A stretch of DNA of 64,000 nt, taken from Pseudoduganella flava. GTDB lineage: Bacteria > Pseudomonadota > Gammaproteobacteria > Burkholderiales > Burkholderiaceae_D. Position 1 is the stretch's first letter; every line of letters starts with the position of its first letter. Where the stretch lies: NCBI RefSeq assembly GCF_007830495.1, contig NZ_VLKW01000002.1:864099-928098 (forward strand), in the 5' to 3' direction. Both the position numbers and the translations under genes were made by a program. Under the pieces are notes generated by a model, which was given only the letters and a program-made list of their open reading frames with translations, searched no databases and was not told the origin of the DNA. This document shows positions 1 to 8,795 of this stretch, in pieces.

Positions 1-1278
1 CCGCGCGTCGGCGATGAAGGTGAGATTGGCCGCCGTGGTATCCGGTTCCCATGCCTCGCGCGCCCGGTTCAGGACGGCGCCCATGCAACGCTGCGCGGCG
101 GGCCGGTCGTCCCGCAGCACGTGCAATTCCAGCATGGTGGCATGGTTCCAGTAATCCTCCGGCGCGGCGGCGAGGCGCCGCCTTGCCGCATACAACACCA
201 CTGGCAGCAGTTCGGCACGCTCCGCGTCCTGCTCCGCCGCGCACTCCATCAGCGTCAGCAGGTTGATGCCGGGATAGGTGTCGCGCCAGTCGGATTCGAA
301 TCCCTGCCGGTAGACGTCGATGGCGGCGCGCAGCCAGCCATCCGCCTCGGCCACGCGGCCTTGCGCGGCGGCTTGCTGCCAGCGCCCCTTGTACACACGG
401 CCCAGCAAGCCGCACGTTTCGCTGTTCGGGCCCCGTTCGCGCAGCAGGTCGCGCAGCATCCGTTCGGCGGCGTCGTCGTCGCCCGCGCGGTTCAGCGCGA
501 ACGCTTGTTGCTCGCGCACGAGTACCGTGCGGTCGAGCGGAGCGGGCAGCAATTCGACAAGCCGCAGCATGTCGTGCCACGCTTCCGTGGCGCGGTAGGA
601 CAGCAGCAGGTCGACCAGGATGCCGGCTTCCGCATCGGCGAGTCCGGTAGTACCCTGCTGCCGCAGCTCGGCATCGATGTCGCGTTCCACCTGCCACACC
701 GCGTCGCGCCCGTTGCGGCGGGCGGATGCCAGCCGGGTCTTGACTCCCTGCGAGTAGGCGACCCGGCCGCGGAAGACATCCGTCTTGTCGCGCTGGATGT
801 CCGGGTAGTCGTTCAGCAGCTGATACAGGGGGCTGTCGATCACCGGGCGGCGGCTGTTCCTGAGCAGCGTGCCGATGCGTTGCGATGTACCGGCCGCATC
901 TGCCGGCGTGCCATCGGCCTGCAGCAGGTAGGGCAGCGCGCGCAGCGCCGCGACATCGAACGGCAGCATGCCGCCCTCGGCAAACAGCAGGATCGTCGTG
1001 TGCGGGCGGGCGGCGTGGCGTACGCCCAGCTCGTAAAACACGTTCGCATTCGCGCCGGTGAGATCGGCGATCGCGAAATCGCACAGCACCAGGCGTTCGA
1101 ACATCGGCTTGTGGATGATGCCGCCGGCCGCTTCCTCGTCGGCCCGCAGGCTCTCCATCCCGGCCGCCGTGATCGCCGGCAGAATCGCCTGCCGGTAGAC
1201 GGCGTCGAAATCGATGGTCCGCCCATGCGCATCGGCCTTCCTGCCGAACGGCATCAGGACAAAACACAGTGGCTTCAT
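1..1278 (-). CDS. TIR/deoxyribosyltransferase-like N-terminus with DUF4071-like (TRAFs-binding/TPR-type) region; 3' end beyond window
   Basis: I translated this frame from the ATG at 1278 (GGGAGA ribosome site upstream). It stays open for 426 codons to the window edge. Residues 5-14 read CFVLMPFGRK and residues 66-90 contain CDFAIADLTGANANVFYELG followed by VRHAA, the signature of TIR-like / nucleoside 2-deoxyribosyltransferase-like domains, with Glu83 in the position of the catalytic acid. From about residue 145 onward it is helical, with paired-helix, TPR-like sequence matching what is annotated as DUF4071 or the TRAFs-binding domain of ASK-type kinases. Bacterial members have been proposed to act in NAD- or nucleotide-linked signalling and conflict systems. 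No membrane segment or signal peptide is visible, so it is probably cytoplasmic. The next genes downstream, which would show its partners, lie outside the window. The domain assignment is from motif memory, not a search. Confidence 0.75.
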   Translation of the reverse strand, partial: MKPLCFVLMPFGRKADAHGRTIDFDAVYRQAILPAITAAGMESLRADEEAAGGIIHKPMFERLVLCDFAIADLTGANANVFYELGVRHAARPHTTILLFAEGGMLPFDVAALRALPYLLQADGTPADAAGTSQRIGTLLRNSRRPVIDSPLYQLLNDYPDIQRDKTDVFRGRVAYSQGVKTRLASARRNGRDAVWQVERDIDAELRQQGTTGLADAEAGILVDLLLSYRATEAWHDMLRLVELLPAPLDRTVLVREQQAFALNRAGDDDAAERMLRDLLRERGPNSETCGLLGRVYKGRWQQAAAQGRVAEADGWLRAAIDVYRQGFESDWRDTYPGINLLTLMECAAEQDAERAELLPVVLYAARRRLAAAPEDYWNHATMLELHVLRDDRPAAQRCMGAVLNRAREAWEPDTTAANLTFIADAR

Positions 1279-1451
1279 GGCGTCTCCCGGATGAGCGCCC
1301 CGTGTGCGTGGCACGCAGGCCGGGCGCGGCCACTGCGCCGGACGATGCCGCAGCCGGCGAAGTGGCTATCCGTACACGCTAAGCTGTGCGAGGCGGGCAG
1401 TCAACGGCGACCGGCATGGTGACGTCGCGCCGCCACAACGGGGGCACCGCC

Positions 1452-2489
1452 TCAGGCGATATCCACGTCCTGGTTCGCTTCCCCATACGGATACAGCGTG
1501 ACGATGCGCCCGTCGTCGTCATAAAACAGCTCCGTCACCTTCACGGAACGCAGGTGCGTCACGCCTTCGGACAGGCTGCTGTCGTGGTAATACAGGTACC
1601 AGCGCCCATCCACCTCGACGATCGAGTGGTGCGTCGTCCAGCCGATCACCGGGGTCAGGATCTTGCCCTGGTACGTGAACGGGCCGTACGGACTGTCGCT
1701 GGTGGCGTAGCACAGGAAGTGCGTGTCCCCGGTCGAGTACGAGAAGTAGTACTTGCCGCGGTACTTGTGCATCCACGGGCCTTCGAAGTAGCGCCGTTCG
1801 TGGTCGCCGGCCAGCAGTTCCTTGCCGTCTTCGTCGAGGATGACGACGGCGCGTGGCGCTTCCGCGAACTGCTTCATGTCGTCGGCCAGGCGGGCCACGC
1901 GCGCGGTCAGCGCCGGTTCGTGCGCGCTCGGCTCCTCGTTGGCGGCATCGAAGCGGTTGTCGCGGTACTTCTGCAGCTGGCCGCCCCAGATGCCGCCGAA
2001 GTACATGTAATGGACGCCGGCGTCCTCGAACACTGCCGGGTCGATCGAATAACTGCCTTCGATCGGCAGCGCCTCCGGCGTGAACGGGCCGGCCGGGCTG
2101 TTCGACGTGGCGACGCCGATCTGGAAGATGCCGTCCGCGCGCTTGGCGGGGAAGTACAGGTAGTACGTGCCGTCCTTGCGGGCCGCGTCCGGGGCCCACA
2201 TCTGGCGGGTTGCCCACGGCACGTCCTTCACGTGCAGCGCCACGCCATGGTCCACCACTTCACCGTCCGGGCGGTCCATCGACAGCACGTGGTAGTCCTC
2301 CATCGCGAAGTGGTCGCCGTTGTCGTTGAACGGGATGCCCGCTTCGATGTCGTGCGAAGGGTAGATGTAGATGCGGCCGTCGAACACGTGGGCCGACGGA
2401 TCGGCCGTATAGATGTGCGTGACGAGCGGTTGCGAGATCGCGTGCGCCTTCAACTGCTGCACGCGGGCCTGGTTCGGATTCTCTGCCAT
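1452..2489 (-). CDS. Glycoside hydrolase family 43 protein, cytoplasmic
   Basis: 345 residues, a single five-bladed propeller of the GH43 type. The three expected acidic positions are visible: Asp in YTADPSAHVFDGRIYIYPSHD (near residue 30), Asp in SYSIDPAVFED (near 145) and Glu in YFEGPWMHKYRGKYYFSYS (near 235). GH43 enzymes remove arabinose, xylose or galactose units from plant oligosaccharides; the exact linkage cannot be told here. There is no signal peptide, so it should act in the cytoplasm on imported oligosaccharides. It sits 24 bases downstream of a GPH symporter gene on the same strand, which fits a two-gene import-and-cleave operon. The start is the ATG at 2489 with AAGG seven bases upstream. 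Confidence 0.9.
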   Translation of the reverse strand: MAENPNQARVQQLKAHAISQPLVTHIYTADPSAHVFDGRIYIYPSHDIEAGIPFNDNGDHFAMEDYHVLSMDRPDGEVVDHGVALHVKDVPWATRQMWAPDAARKDGTYYLYFPAKRADGIFQIGVATSNSPAGPFTPEALPIEGSYSIDPAVFEDAGVHYMYFGGIWGGQLQKYRDNRFDAANEEPSAHEPALTARVARLADDMKQFAEAPRAVVILDEDGKELLAGDHERRYFEGPWMHKYRGKYYFSYSTGDTHFLCYATSDSPYGPFTYQGKILTPVIGWTTHHSIVEVDGRWYLYYHDSSLSEGVTHLRSVKVTELFYDDDGRIVTLYPYGEANQDVDIA

Positions 2490-2513
2490 GGGATACCTTG
2501 TGTTGAAATGGGG

Positions 2514-4001
2514 TCAGCGTTGCGCGGCGGCGCGGCGCAGGCCGAGTTCATGTTCGATCGTGCGCTCCGTCGACTTCCTGATCTCGTAGAACGCCAGGCA
2601 GGCGACCGCCAGCAGGAACGGGATGCCGGCGTAGACGCTGACCGCCAGGCGGATGCCGTCGACGACGCGCGGGGCCTGCGTCGTCAGCGCCGCGTCGTAG
2701 CCGAAGCCCGACAGCAGTGCGGCGACAAGGGCGCCGCCGGTCGACAGGCCGGCCTTCAGGCCGAAGATCATCGCGGAGAACAGCAGCGCGGTGGCGCGGC
2801 GGTTGTTCTTCCATTCCGAGTAGTCGGCCACGTCGGCGATCATCGCCCACAGCAGCGGGATCGTGACGCCGTAGAAGAAGCCGTGGAGCAGCTGCGACAG
2901 GAACACGATGCCGATCGACGTGGGCGCGTAGAAGTAGAACGCCAGCATGAACAGCGTGGAGATGAACAGCGCGATGCCGAACACCTCGCGCTTGCCGAAG
3001 CGGTCCGCCAGCGGGCGCGAGAAGCCGATCCCGATGATCATCATCACGATGCCGATCGCGTTGAACACGCTGAACGCGGACGTCGGCGCATCTTCCGGCC
3101 ACTGGAACGCGGTCAGGCCCATTCCCGCCAATGCGCCGTTCAAGCCGGCGATGAAACCGTTGAAGCCCACGTCCTGCAGGAACGCTGCCAGGTGCGGCGC
3201 CGACAGGTAGCTGCGGAAGTAGTAGATGTACATGCCGCCCTTCAGCGCGAGCGTGACGAAGACGAGGATCGTCACGACGAGCATCACGACCCACGGCTTG
3301 TTGCGCAGCAGGTCGGCGATGTCCTGGCCGATCGACGAGCGCTGCTCGGCCGTCGGCACGATGCGTTCGCGCGTCGTGAAGAACGTGATCAGGAAGCACA
3401 CGGTGCCGGCGATCGCGAACACGATCATCGTGTTCTGGAAGCCGGCCACCTTGTCGCCGCCGCCGAGGATCAGCACCAGCGGCAGCAGCAGCACCTGGAT
3501 GATGAACTGCGCGACCATCACGGCGACGAAGCGGTACGACGACAGGCTGTTCCGCTCGCTCATGCTGCCCGTCAGCACGCCGGACAGCGCGGAGTAGGGC
3601 AGGTTGTTGGCCGAGTAGATCAGCATCAGCAGCACGTAGGTCAGCGTGGCGTAGATGATCTTGCCCTGGTTGCCGAAGTCCGGCGTGCTGAAGGCAAGGA
3701 TCGCGACGAGGCCGAACGGCACGGCCGTCCACAGGATCCACGGCCGGAACTTGCCCCAGCGCGTGGCGGTGCGGTCGGCGATCAGGCCCATGATGGGATT
3801 GAAGCAGGCGCCGACGATGCCGCCGGCGAAGATGATCGTGGCCGCGGCGTTCGCCGAGATCTTGAACACGTCCGTGTAGTAGAACGCGATGAAGGTCAGC
3901 AGGGTCTGGAAGATCAGGTTCGCGGCCAGGTCGCCCAGGCAGTACCCAACCTTTTCCGTGACCGAGAGCCGCGCGTTGGCGCTGTCTGTCGTGTTGGTCA
4001 T
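2514..4001 (-). CDS. GPH-family (glycoside-pentoside-hexuronide:cation) sugar symporter
   Basis: 495 residues with about twelve hydrophobic segments. The N-terminal KVGYCLGDLAANLIFQ, the loop DRTATRWGKFRPWILW and the distal MIADVADYSEWKNNRRATAL are hallmark motifs of the MelB/XynT-like GPH branch of the major facilitator superfamily. Members import di- or oligosaccharides with Na+ or H+ across the inner membrane. It is the first gene of an operon with the GH43 enzyme 24 bases downstream, so the substrate is probably a short arabino-, xylo- or galacto-oligosaccharide. The upstream region carries three copies of a TAGCGCA-type half-site, which suggests repression by a LacI-family protein. Confidence 0.9.
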   Translation of the reverse strand: MTNTTDSANARLSVTEKVGYCLGDLAANLIFQTLLTFIAFYYTDVFKISANAAATIIFAGGIVGACFNPIMGLIADRTATRWGKFRPWILWTAVPFGLVAILAFSTPDFGNQGKIIYATLTYVLLMLIYSANNLPYSALSGVLTGSMSERNSLSSYRFVAVMVAQFIIQVLLLPLVLILGGGDKVAGFQNTMIVFAIAGTVCFLITFFTTRERIVPTAEQRSSIGQDIADLLRNKPWVVMLVVTILVFVTLALKGGMYIYYFRSYLSAPHLAAFLQDVGFNGFIAGLNGALAGMGLTAFQWPEDAPTSAFSVFNAIGIVMMIIGIGFSRPLADRFGKREVFGIALFISTLFMLAFYFYAPTSIGIVFLSQLLHGFFYGVTIPLLWAMIADVADYSEWKNNRRATALLFSAMIFGLKAGLSTGGALVAALLSGFGYDAALTTQAPRVVDGIRLAVSVYAGIPFLLAVACLAFYEIRKSTERTIEHELGLRRAAAQR

Positions 4002-4082
4002 GATGTCTCGCTTTATCGTTATCGGGGTTGGCCGCTTGTCGCTGCGGGGATGTTAGAGAACACCGCACCGCAGCAAAATGAA

Positions 4083-4157
4083 TAGCGCAACCATTGCCTT
4101 ATCTTAGCGCATTTGTGGTCGCGCGGGAAAGCTTATCTGATGTTGTTGGTTGCGCTA
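4083..4157 (-). promoter_or_regulatory. Cluster of LacI-type operator half-sites upstream of the GPH symporter
   Basis: TAGCGCAACC at 4083-4092 and its exact inverse GGTTGCGCTA at 4148-4157 flank a third half-site TTAGCGC at 4104-4110. Read on the minus strand the sites are GTTGCGCTATT, GCGCTAAG and GTTAGCGCAAC. They resemble the sites in the gal operon and beta-galactosidase promoters of this window. The cluster lies 82-156 bases upstream of the symporter start. Confidence 0.5.
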
Positions 4158-4300
4158 ACGGTATTGACGGTGCGGACGGCCGGCACGGTCCTGGTCCGTG
4201 GCGGACGCGGCCAGCGACGGGAATAGGGAGGGCGTGCGCACGATGCACGCGTGCTAACATCGGCATTCTTTATCGCCGTGCCTGTCGTCTGACTGGGAGA

Positions 4301-4660
4301 ATGCAAGCCGTGACAACACACACTCGGTATCGTTTGCGCTGGCTGTATGGGACGTTGGTGGCCGTTGCGTGCGCGGGCTGGTTCGTGGATCCGACCATTT
4401 CGCTGATCGTGGTGGTTGCGGCTTGTTATGCGGCCGGCATCGCGGTAATGGGATGGTTTTATACCGTGCCGGGAGAACAATACAGGAAGCTGCCCGCCGC
4501 CGTGCTGCTGGCACTGGCGTTCGCGGGGATCGCCGGCGCGGTGATCTGTTACTTCGTCGAAAAGCGGATCGAGTGGCCAAGCTTCCTGCTGGCGATGGGG
4601 ATCGAGTGTCTGCGTACGCTGATCAAGGACCAGGACGGCAAGGTCCGCAGTACGGTCTGA
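4301..4660 (+). CDS. Small membrane protein of unknown function
   Basis: 119 residues from the ATG at 4301; the in-frame GTG at 4310 is an equally good start because it is better spaced (nine bases) from the GGGAGA at 4295-4300. The protein has three hydrophobic segments, near residues 14-33, 37-50 and 68-85, separated by a short polar loop, then a charged C-terminal tail ending in IKDQDGKVRSTV. No family was recognised. The coding sequence is visibly less G+C-rich than the sugar genes nearby. It is followed within about 130 bases by a strong intrinsic terminator. Confidence 0.55.
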   Translation: MQAVTTHTRYRLRWLYGTLVAVACAGWFVDPTISLIVVVAACYAAGIAVMGWFYTVPGEQYRKLPAAVLLALAFAGIAGAVICYFVEKRIEWPSFLLAMGIECLRTLIKDQDGKVRSTV

Positions 4661-4671
4661 CGTACGGATTG

Positions 4672-4812
4672 TTTCCAGATATTCACAAAGTTGATCACAG
4701 GCATGCTGGAAATAAAGTGGCGCGAGGGGAGGCGGCATGGGATGATTCACCTGTCTCCTCCAATCCTCTCCGAGAATTGGAATTCAGCCGGCTTCTAGCC
4801 GGCTTTTTTTTT
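4672..4812 (+). ncRNA. Candidate structured RNA or 3' UTR ending in an intrinsic terminator
   Basis: Several helices can be drawn in series: TTTCCAG (4672-4678) with CTGGAAA (4706-4712); a GAGGGGAGG strand near 4725 with the CCTCC/CCTCTC strand near 4757-4770; GAATT with AATTC at 4774-4785; then the terminator stem. It contains no convincing reading frame. It could be the 3' UTR of the preceding membrane-protein gene or an independent small RNA. No promoter of its own was identified. Confidence 0.3.
4786..4812 (+). terminator. Rho-independent terminator
   Basis: Perfect 7-bp stem AGCCGGC / GCCGGCT with a TTCTA loop, followed by nine T residues (4804-4812). It is the cleanest intrinsic terminator in the window and ends transcription from the small membrane-protein gene. 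Confidence 0.9.
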
Positions 4813-4941
4813 GCGCGGATAGTCCGCCCTTGGGATCGCAGATGGAGTTGGTATGCGTGGAGGCGATGCTGTGGCTGCGGCAGCCAACCCGACTAGTCGG
4901 GCGGTTCTCCGGGCCGTATGGTCAGGTGCCTGGCTGCGTGA

Positions 4942-5379
4942 TCAGCGCCAGAATTCCCACCAGCGCTGCGTCGCATCCGCAGCGGGCTCGGGCACCGCGG
5001 GCAGATCCGTCGGGGTCGCGGGCCAGCCACCGATTCTTGAATCTGGCACGATGTCAGCGGGCATCGGCCCGATGTTCGACGCGCCGTACGTTACGTCTAC
5101 CCAGCTCAGATTGCCACGTTCGTCGGTAAACAACAGGATGTCGATCTCTTCCGGATAGTTGGACGTGAACGCTACTTCGTAAAACACGCCGGCGCCATCC
5201 TGCAGCCGCTGGACCTTGGCCTCAACCGGTACGGCAAACGCAAACCCCTCACACCCACACTCGCAAAGCTCTCGGACAGAACCGGCGGCAATCTGGCTGC
5301 GCAATGCTTCGCCAAAAGGCAGGTCCTGGGTCAGCAGGAAGCTTAGCCAATCGGTTGCACGTTGTCGGGAGTTCGCCAT
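4942..5379 (-). CDS. Protein of unknown function
   Basis: 145 residues from the ATG at 5379; an in-frame ATG at 5406 would add nine residues. Neither start has a good ribosome site. The middle contains a cysteine cluster, ELCECGCEGFAF (near residues 40-51), then a predicted beta-rich segment with EIDILLFTDERGNLSWVDV. The C-terminus is proline- and alanine-rich and ends in RWWEFWR. No signal peptide or membrane segment is seen. The family is not recognised. It is isolated between a terminator and a protease gene, with moderate G+C. Confidence 0.6.
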   Translation of the reverse strand: MANSRQRATDWLSFLLTQDLPFGEALRSQIAAGSVRELCECGCEGFAFAVPVEAKVQRLQDGAGVFYEVAFTSNYPEEIDILLFTDERGNLSWVDVTYGASNIGPMPADIVPDSRIGGWPATPTDLPAVPEPAADATQRWWEFWR

Positions 5380-5427
5380 CGGTCGCAGTCTACGGCAGTC
5401 ATTCATTCGCCCGCAAGGGACGGCCGA

Positions 5428-6291
5428 TCACCGCAACGCCGGATACGTAAACAGCAAAAAATGCGCCGCATTGAGCGCGAAGTGCGTCAGGATCGCCGCC
5501 TCGATACCGCCACGCCGATAGGCCAGGCCATAGCCGATGCCAGCCAATGTCGCGAGCACGACGAGCGGCGCGCCGCCATACCCATGCGCGATCCCGAACA
5601 GCACGGAGGCGGCGCCAATCGCGATCGCACTGCCATGCCGGCGCGCTGCGAGCGCATCGCTGAGCCGCGCCTGGATCAACGCGCGGAAGAACGCTTCCTC
5701 CGCGAGGCACGTGGTGAACAGGTTCAGCGCGAGGAACAGGGGCGCCGCGTCGATCCACTTCGGGTCCGGCCCGACGACGCCGATCGCCCATCCCGCCGCC
5801 AGCACGAGCACGGGCGTCAGCACGATGATGGGGTAGGCGCGGCCCACGCCGCGCCAGCCGGCCAGCGAGCGCGCGGGCGCGGCAAACGTGGCGCACAGCA
5901 GGATGCCGGCGGCCGTCTTGTCCAGGTTGAAGTACAGCGACACGGGTTTGGCACCCGCGCCGATCGTCACCTTGTCCAGCAACAGGGGATTGGCGAACCC
6001 TGGCACCAGATGCAGCGCGAGCGCCAGCGACAGCACGACGATCGCCGCCAGCGCAAGTCCCTTGGCGGCCCGGCCGGACGCGCGCTGCCACAGCAGGCAC
6101 AATGCGGCCAACACGACGAGGGCGAGCACGCCCACCGGGCCGATTGCGCCCAGCGCTACCGCCACGACGACCGCCAGCGCGAGGCAGGGCGCCCATGCGG
6201 GCACGCGGCCAAACGGCGGGCACCACAGCGAGAGCACGGCAAGCAGCCACGTGGCCGCCAGGGGCCAGAAGGTCGTCGGGAGGGCGTTCAT
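5428..6291 (-). CDS. CPBP (CAAX-type) family intramembrane metalloprotease
   Basis: 287 residues, about eight hydrophobic segments. The C-terminal half carries the three motifs of the CPBP/Rce1 family: EEAFFR (Glu198, Glu199, Arg203), the FGIAH segment with His236, and HFALN with His270 and Asn274. These residues form the intramembrane catalytic site in this family. In bacteria such proteins handle processing of peptides or membrane proteins; the substrate here is unknown. The start ATG at 6291 has AAGGA upstream. It is divergent from the LysR regulator gene, with a 126-base intergenic gap. Confidence 0.88.
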   Translation of the reverse strand: MNALPTTFWPLAATWLLAVLSLWCPPFGRVPAWAPCLALAVVVAVALGAIGPVGVLALVVLAALCLLWQRASGRAAKGLALAAIVVLSLALALHLVPGFANPLLLDKVTIGAGAKPVSLYFNLDKTAAGILLCATFAAPARSLAGWRGVGRAYPIIVLTPVLVLAAGWAIGVVGPDPKWIDAAPLFLALNLFTTCLAEEAFFRALIQARLSDALAARRHGSAIAIGAASVLFGIAHGYGGAPLVVLATLAGIGYGLAYRRGGIEAAILTHFALNAAHFLLFTYPALR

Positions 6292-6417
6292 CGTTATCCT
6301 TGTTGTCGGGTGTGCGGAATTATAGTCAATCAGTCAACCCGACCGATAGTGCCGCGGCCATTGCGGCCTGGGCGCCGGGCCGTCAGAATGGCGCATTGCC
6401 CATCGCTCCAGAGACCC

Positions 6418-7302
6418 ATGTTCGAGATCAGCCAGCTCCGCTGCTTTGTCGCCGTCGCCGAGGAACTGCATTTTTCGCGCGCGGCGGAACGCCTGAACAT
6501 GACGCAGCCGCCGCTGTCGCGCCAGATCCGGCTGCTGGAGCACCATGTCGGCGCCCAGCTCCTCGAGCGCAACAGCCGCACCGTGCGCCTGACGGTCGCC
6601 GGCAAGGCGTTCTTTCCCGAAGCGGCGCGCATCCTGCGCATGGCCGACGAGGCGGTGTTCACGGCGCGCCGCGCCGCCAAGGGCGAGCAGGGCACGCTGG
6701 CCATCGGCTTCACGTCCGCATCCGGCTACAGCCTGCTGCCGGAAGTGGTGAGCCGGCTGCGCGAGCGCGCGCCCGGCGTGGCGCTGACGTTGAAGGAGCT
6801 GGTCAGCACGATGCAGGTCGAGGCGCTGAACGCGGGCCAGCTGGACCTGGGCCTGATGCGGCCGCACCCGATCAACCCGGAACTGGACAGCACGCTGATC
6901 ACGACCGAGGCGCTGATGCTGGCGATCCCCGCCCGCGAGGCGGCGCTGTGGCCCGAGGCCCCGACATTGGCGAGCCTGCACGGCAAGCCGTTCGTGATGT
7001 ACTCGCCGTACGAGGCACGCCCGTTTTACCAGATGCTGACGGAGCGCTTCGAGCGGGCCGGCGTGGTGCCGGACATCGTCGAACACATCGGCCAGGTGCA
7101 CACGATGCTGGCGCTGGTGCGCGCGGGGATCGGCGCGGCGCTGATCGCCGAGGGCGCGTCGCGCCTGCAGTTCGACGGCATCGTGATGCGCCGGATGGCG
7201 ACGGAGCCTGTCGAAACGGTGTGCACATGGCGGCGCGACAACGACAATCCCGTGCTGCGGCTGTTCCGCGACGAGGTGCTGCCGACATTCCGGGCACGTT
7301 AG
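6418..7302 (+). CDS. LysR-family transcriptional regulator, probably of glucarate use
   Basis: 294 residues from the ATG at 6418; upstream codons in the same frame are not protein-like. The N-terminus MFEISQLRCFVAVAEELHFS begins the LysR winged helix-turn-helix (about residues 1-60, with the typical AAERLNMTQPPLSRQIRLLE core). A periplasmic-binding-like effector domain follows from about residue 90. It is followed by a glucarate permease and glucarate dehydratase on the same strand, so it likely responds to glucarate or a related aldarate. The gap to the permease holds a dyad suitable for LysR binding. Confidence 0.9.
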   Translation: MFEISQLRCFVAVAEELHFSRAAERLNMTQPPLSRQIRLLEHHVGAQLLERNSRTVRLTVAGKAFFPEAARILRMADEAVFTARRAAKGEQGTLAIGFTSASGYSLLPEVVSRLRERAPGVALTLKELVSTMQVEALNAGQLDLGLMRPHPINPELDSTLITTEALMLAIPAREAALWPEAPTLASLHGKPFVMYSPYEARPFYQMLTERFERAGVVPDIVEHIGQVHTMLALVRAGIGAALIAEGASRLQFDGIVMRRMATEPVETVCTWRRDNDNPVLRLFRDEVLPTFRAR

Positions 7303-7314
7303 TCGATTCAATTC

Positions 7315-7332
7315 CTGTATCGATCAGTACAG
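7315..7332 (+). promoter_or_regulatory. Dyad CTGTA-N8-TACAG, candidate LysR binding site
   Basis: An interrupted 5-8-5 inverted repeat lies between the LysR regulator stop (7302) and the permease start (7408), with T and A ends as expected for LysR-type sites. The assignment is from symmetry and position only. Confidence 0.4.
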
Positions 7333-7407
7333 TGATTGGTTTGTCGGGTGAGCCATACGGGCATATGATTTTCCTGCGTCCTCAGACGACAACAACAGGA
7401 GACAACC

Positions 7408-8778
7408 GTGGAACACGCACCATCCATTGCCGCCGCATCGGCCGGCGTCCAGACGCGCGCACGCTGGAGCATCCTCGCGATGCTGTTCGCCGTCACCACC
7501 ATCAACTACGCGGACCGGGCGACGATCTCGATCGCCGGACCCGGCATCAAGAGTGCGCTGGGCCTCGATTCCGTGCAGATGGGCTTTGTCTTCTCCGCGT
7601 TCGCCTGGTCCTACGTGCTGGCGCAACTGCCGGGCGGCTGGCTGCTGGACCGCTTCGGTTCGAAGATCACGTACTTCTTCAGCATTTTCCTGTGGTCGCT
7701 GTTCACGGTCATGACGGGCGCCGTGGGCTTCTTTACCGGCGGTGCCGCCGTGGCGCTGCTGATCGCGCTGCGCCTCCTGGTCGGCGCCGCCGAAGCGCCT
7801 TCGTTCCCCGGTAACAGCCGCATCGCGTCGGCCTGGTTCCCCACCCACGAGCGGGGCCTGGCGGCCGCCGTCTTCAATTCGGCGCAGTACTTCGCCACCG
7901 TGCTGTTCGCGCCGATCATGGGCTGGCTGGTGCACTCGTATGGCTGGCCCAGCGTGTTCTACGTGATGGGCGGCCTCGGTATCCTGATGGCGTTCCTGTG
8001 GCTGAAGGTGATCCACGGGCCGCGCCAGCACCCCGGCATCAACCAGGGCGAGCTGCAATACATCCAGCAGGGCGGCGCGCTCGTCGACCTGGAAAGCGGC
8101 CAGGGGCAACAGCGCGGCGCCGGGAAGCCCGCCGCGCAGGTGAACACGCTGGCCGCGATTCGCGAGTTGCTGTCGAACCGCATGCTGCTGGGCGTGTACG
8201 TGGCGCAGTACTGCATCACGACACTGACCTATTTCTTCCTCACGTGGTTCCCCGTCTACCTCGTGCAGGAACGGGGCATGACGATCCTGAAGGCGGGCTT
8301 CGTCGCTTCGCTGCCCGCCATTGCTGGCTTCCTGGGCGGGATCGCCGGCGGCTGGATGTCGGATCGTCTCAGCAAGCGTGGCCACTCGCTGTCCGTCGCA
8401 CGCAAGGTACCGATCGTCGTCGGCATGCTGCTGTCGATGAGCATGATCGCCTGTAACTACATCCAGGCCGACATGCTGGTCGTGGCCGTGATGTCGCTGG
8501 CGTTCTTCGGCAAGGGCATCGGCGCGCTGGGCTGGGCCGTCGTCTCCGACACGTCGCCGAAGGAAGCGGGCGGCCTGTCCGGCGCGCTGTTCAACACGTT
8601 CGGCAACACGGCCGGCATCACGACGCCGATCGTGATCGGCTACATCGTGCAGAATACCGGTTCGTTCGCCGGTGCGCTCGTCTACGTCGGCGCCAACGCG
8701 GCCGTGGCGATCTTCTGCTACCTGTTCATCGTCGGCGACATCAAGCGCGTGACCTTGACGAACTCCTTGATCAAGTAA
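7408..8778 (+). CDS. gudP: MFS permease, D-glucarate/galactarate (anion:cation symporter) type
   Basis: 456 residues, twelve predicted membrane segments. [21 protein letters not shown] sequence near residue 30 (here [20 protein letters not shown]) and the loop [11 protein letters not shown] are characteristic of the ACS family that includes GudP and GarP. A central cytoplasmic loop lies near residues 205-245. It imports hexarates across the inner membrane. The start is GTG at 7408 with AGGAG six bases upstream. It is 17 bases ahead of the glucarate dehydratase gene, so the two are co-transcribed. The symbol is by motif and context. Confidence 0.85.
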   Translation: MEHAPSIAAASAGVQTRARWSILAMLFAVTTINYADRATISIAGPGIKSALGLDSVQMGFVFSAFAWSYVLAQLPGGWLLDRFGSKITYFFSIFLWSLFTVMTGAVGFFTGGAAVALLIALRLLVGAAEAPSFPGNSRIASAWFPTHERGLAAAVFNSAQYFATVLFAPIMGWLVHSYGWPSVFYVMGGLGILMAFLWLKVIHGPRQHPGINQGELQYIQQGGALVDLESGQGQQRGAGKPAAQVNTLAAIRELLSNRMLLGVYVAQYCITTLTYFFLTWFPVYLVQERGMTILKAGFVASLPAIAGFLGGIAGGWMSDRLSKRGHSLSVARKVPIVVGMLLSMSMIACNYIQADMLVVAVMSLAFFGKGIGALGWAVVSDTSPKEAGGLSGALFNTFGNTAGITTPIVIGYIVQNTGSFAGALVYVGANAAVAIFCYLFIVGDIKRVTLTNSLIK

Positions 8779-8795
8779 TCAACCGAAACCACATC

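Noticed and set aside
121..1422. 433-codon plus-strand frame at the left end
   Set aside because: It is antisense to the TIR-like/DUF4071 gene, whose protein has recognisable motifs; the plus frame is Arg/Gln/Val-rich low-complexity sequence typical of antisense frames in G+C-rich DNA.
1386..4085. 899-codon plus-strand frame
   Set aside because: It is antisense to the GH43 and GPH symporter genes; composition is Arg/His/Asp/Val-rich with no family motif.
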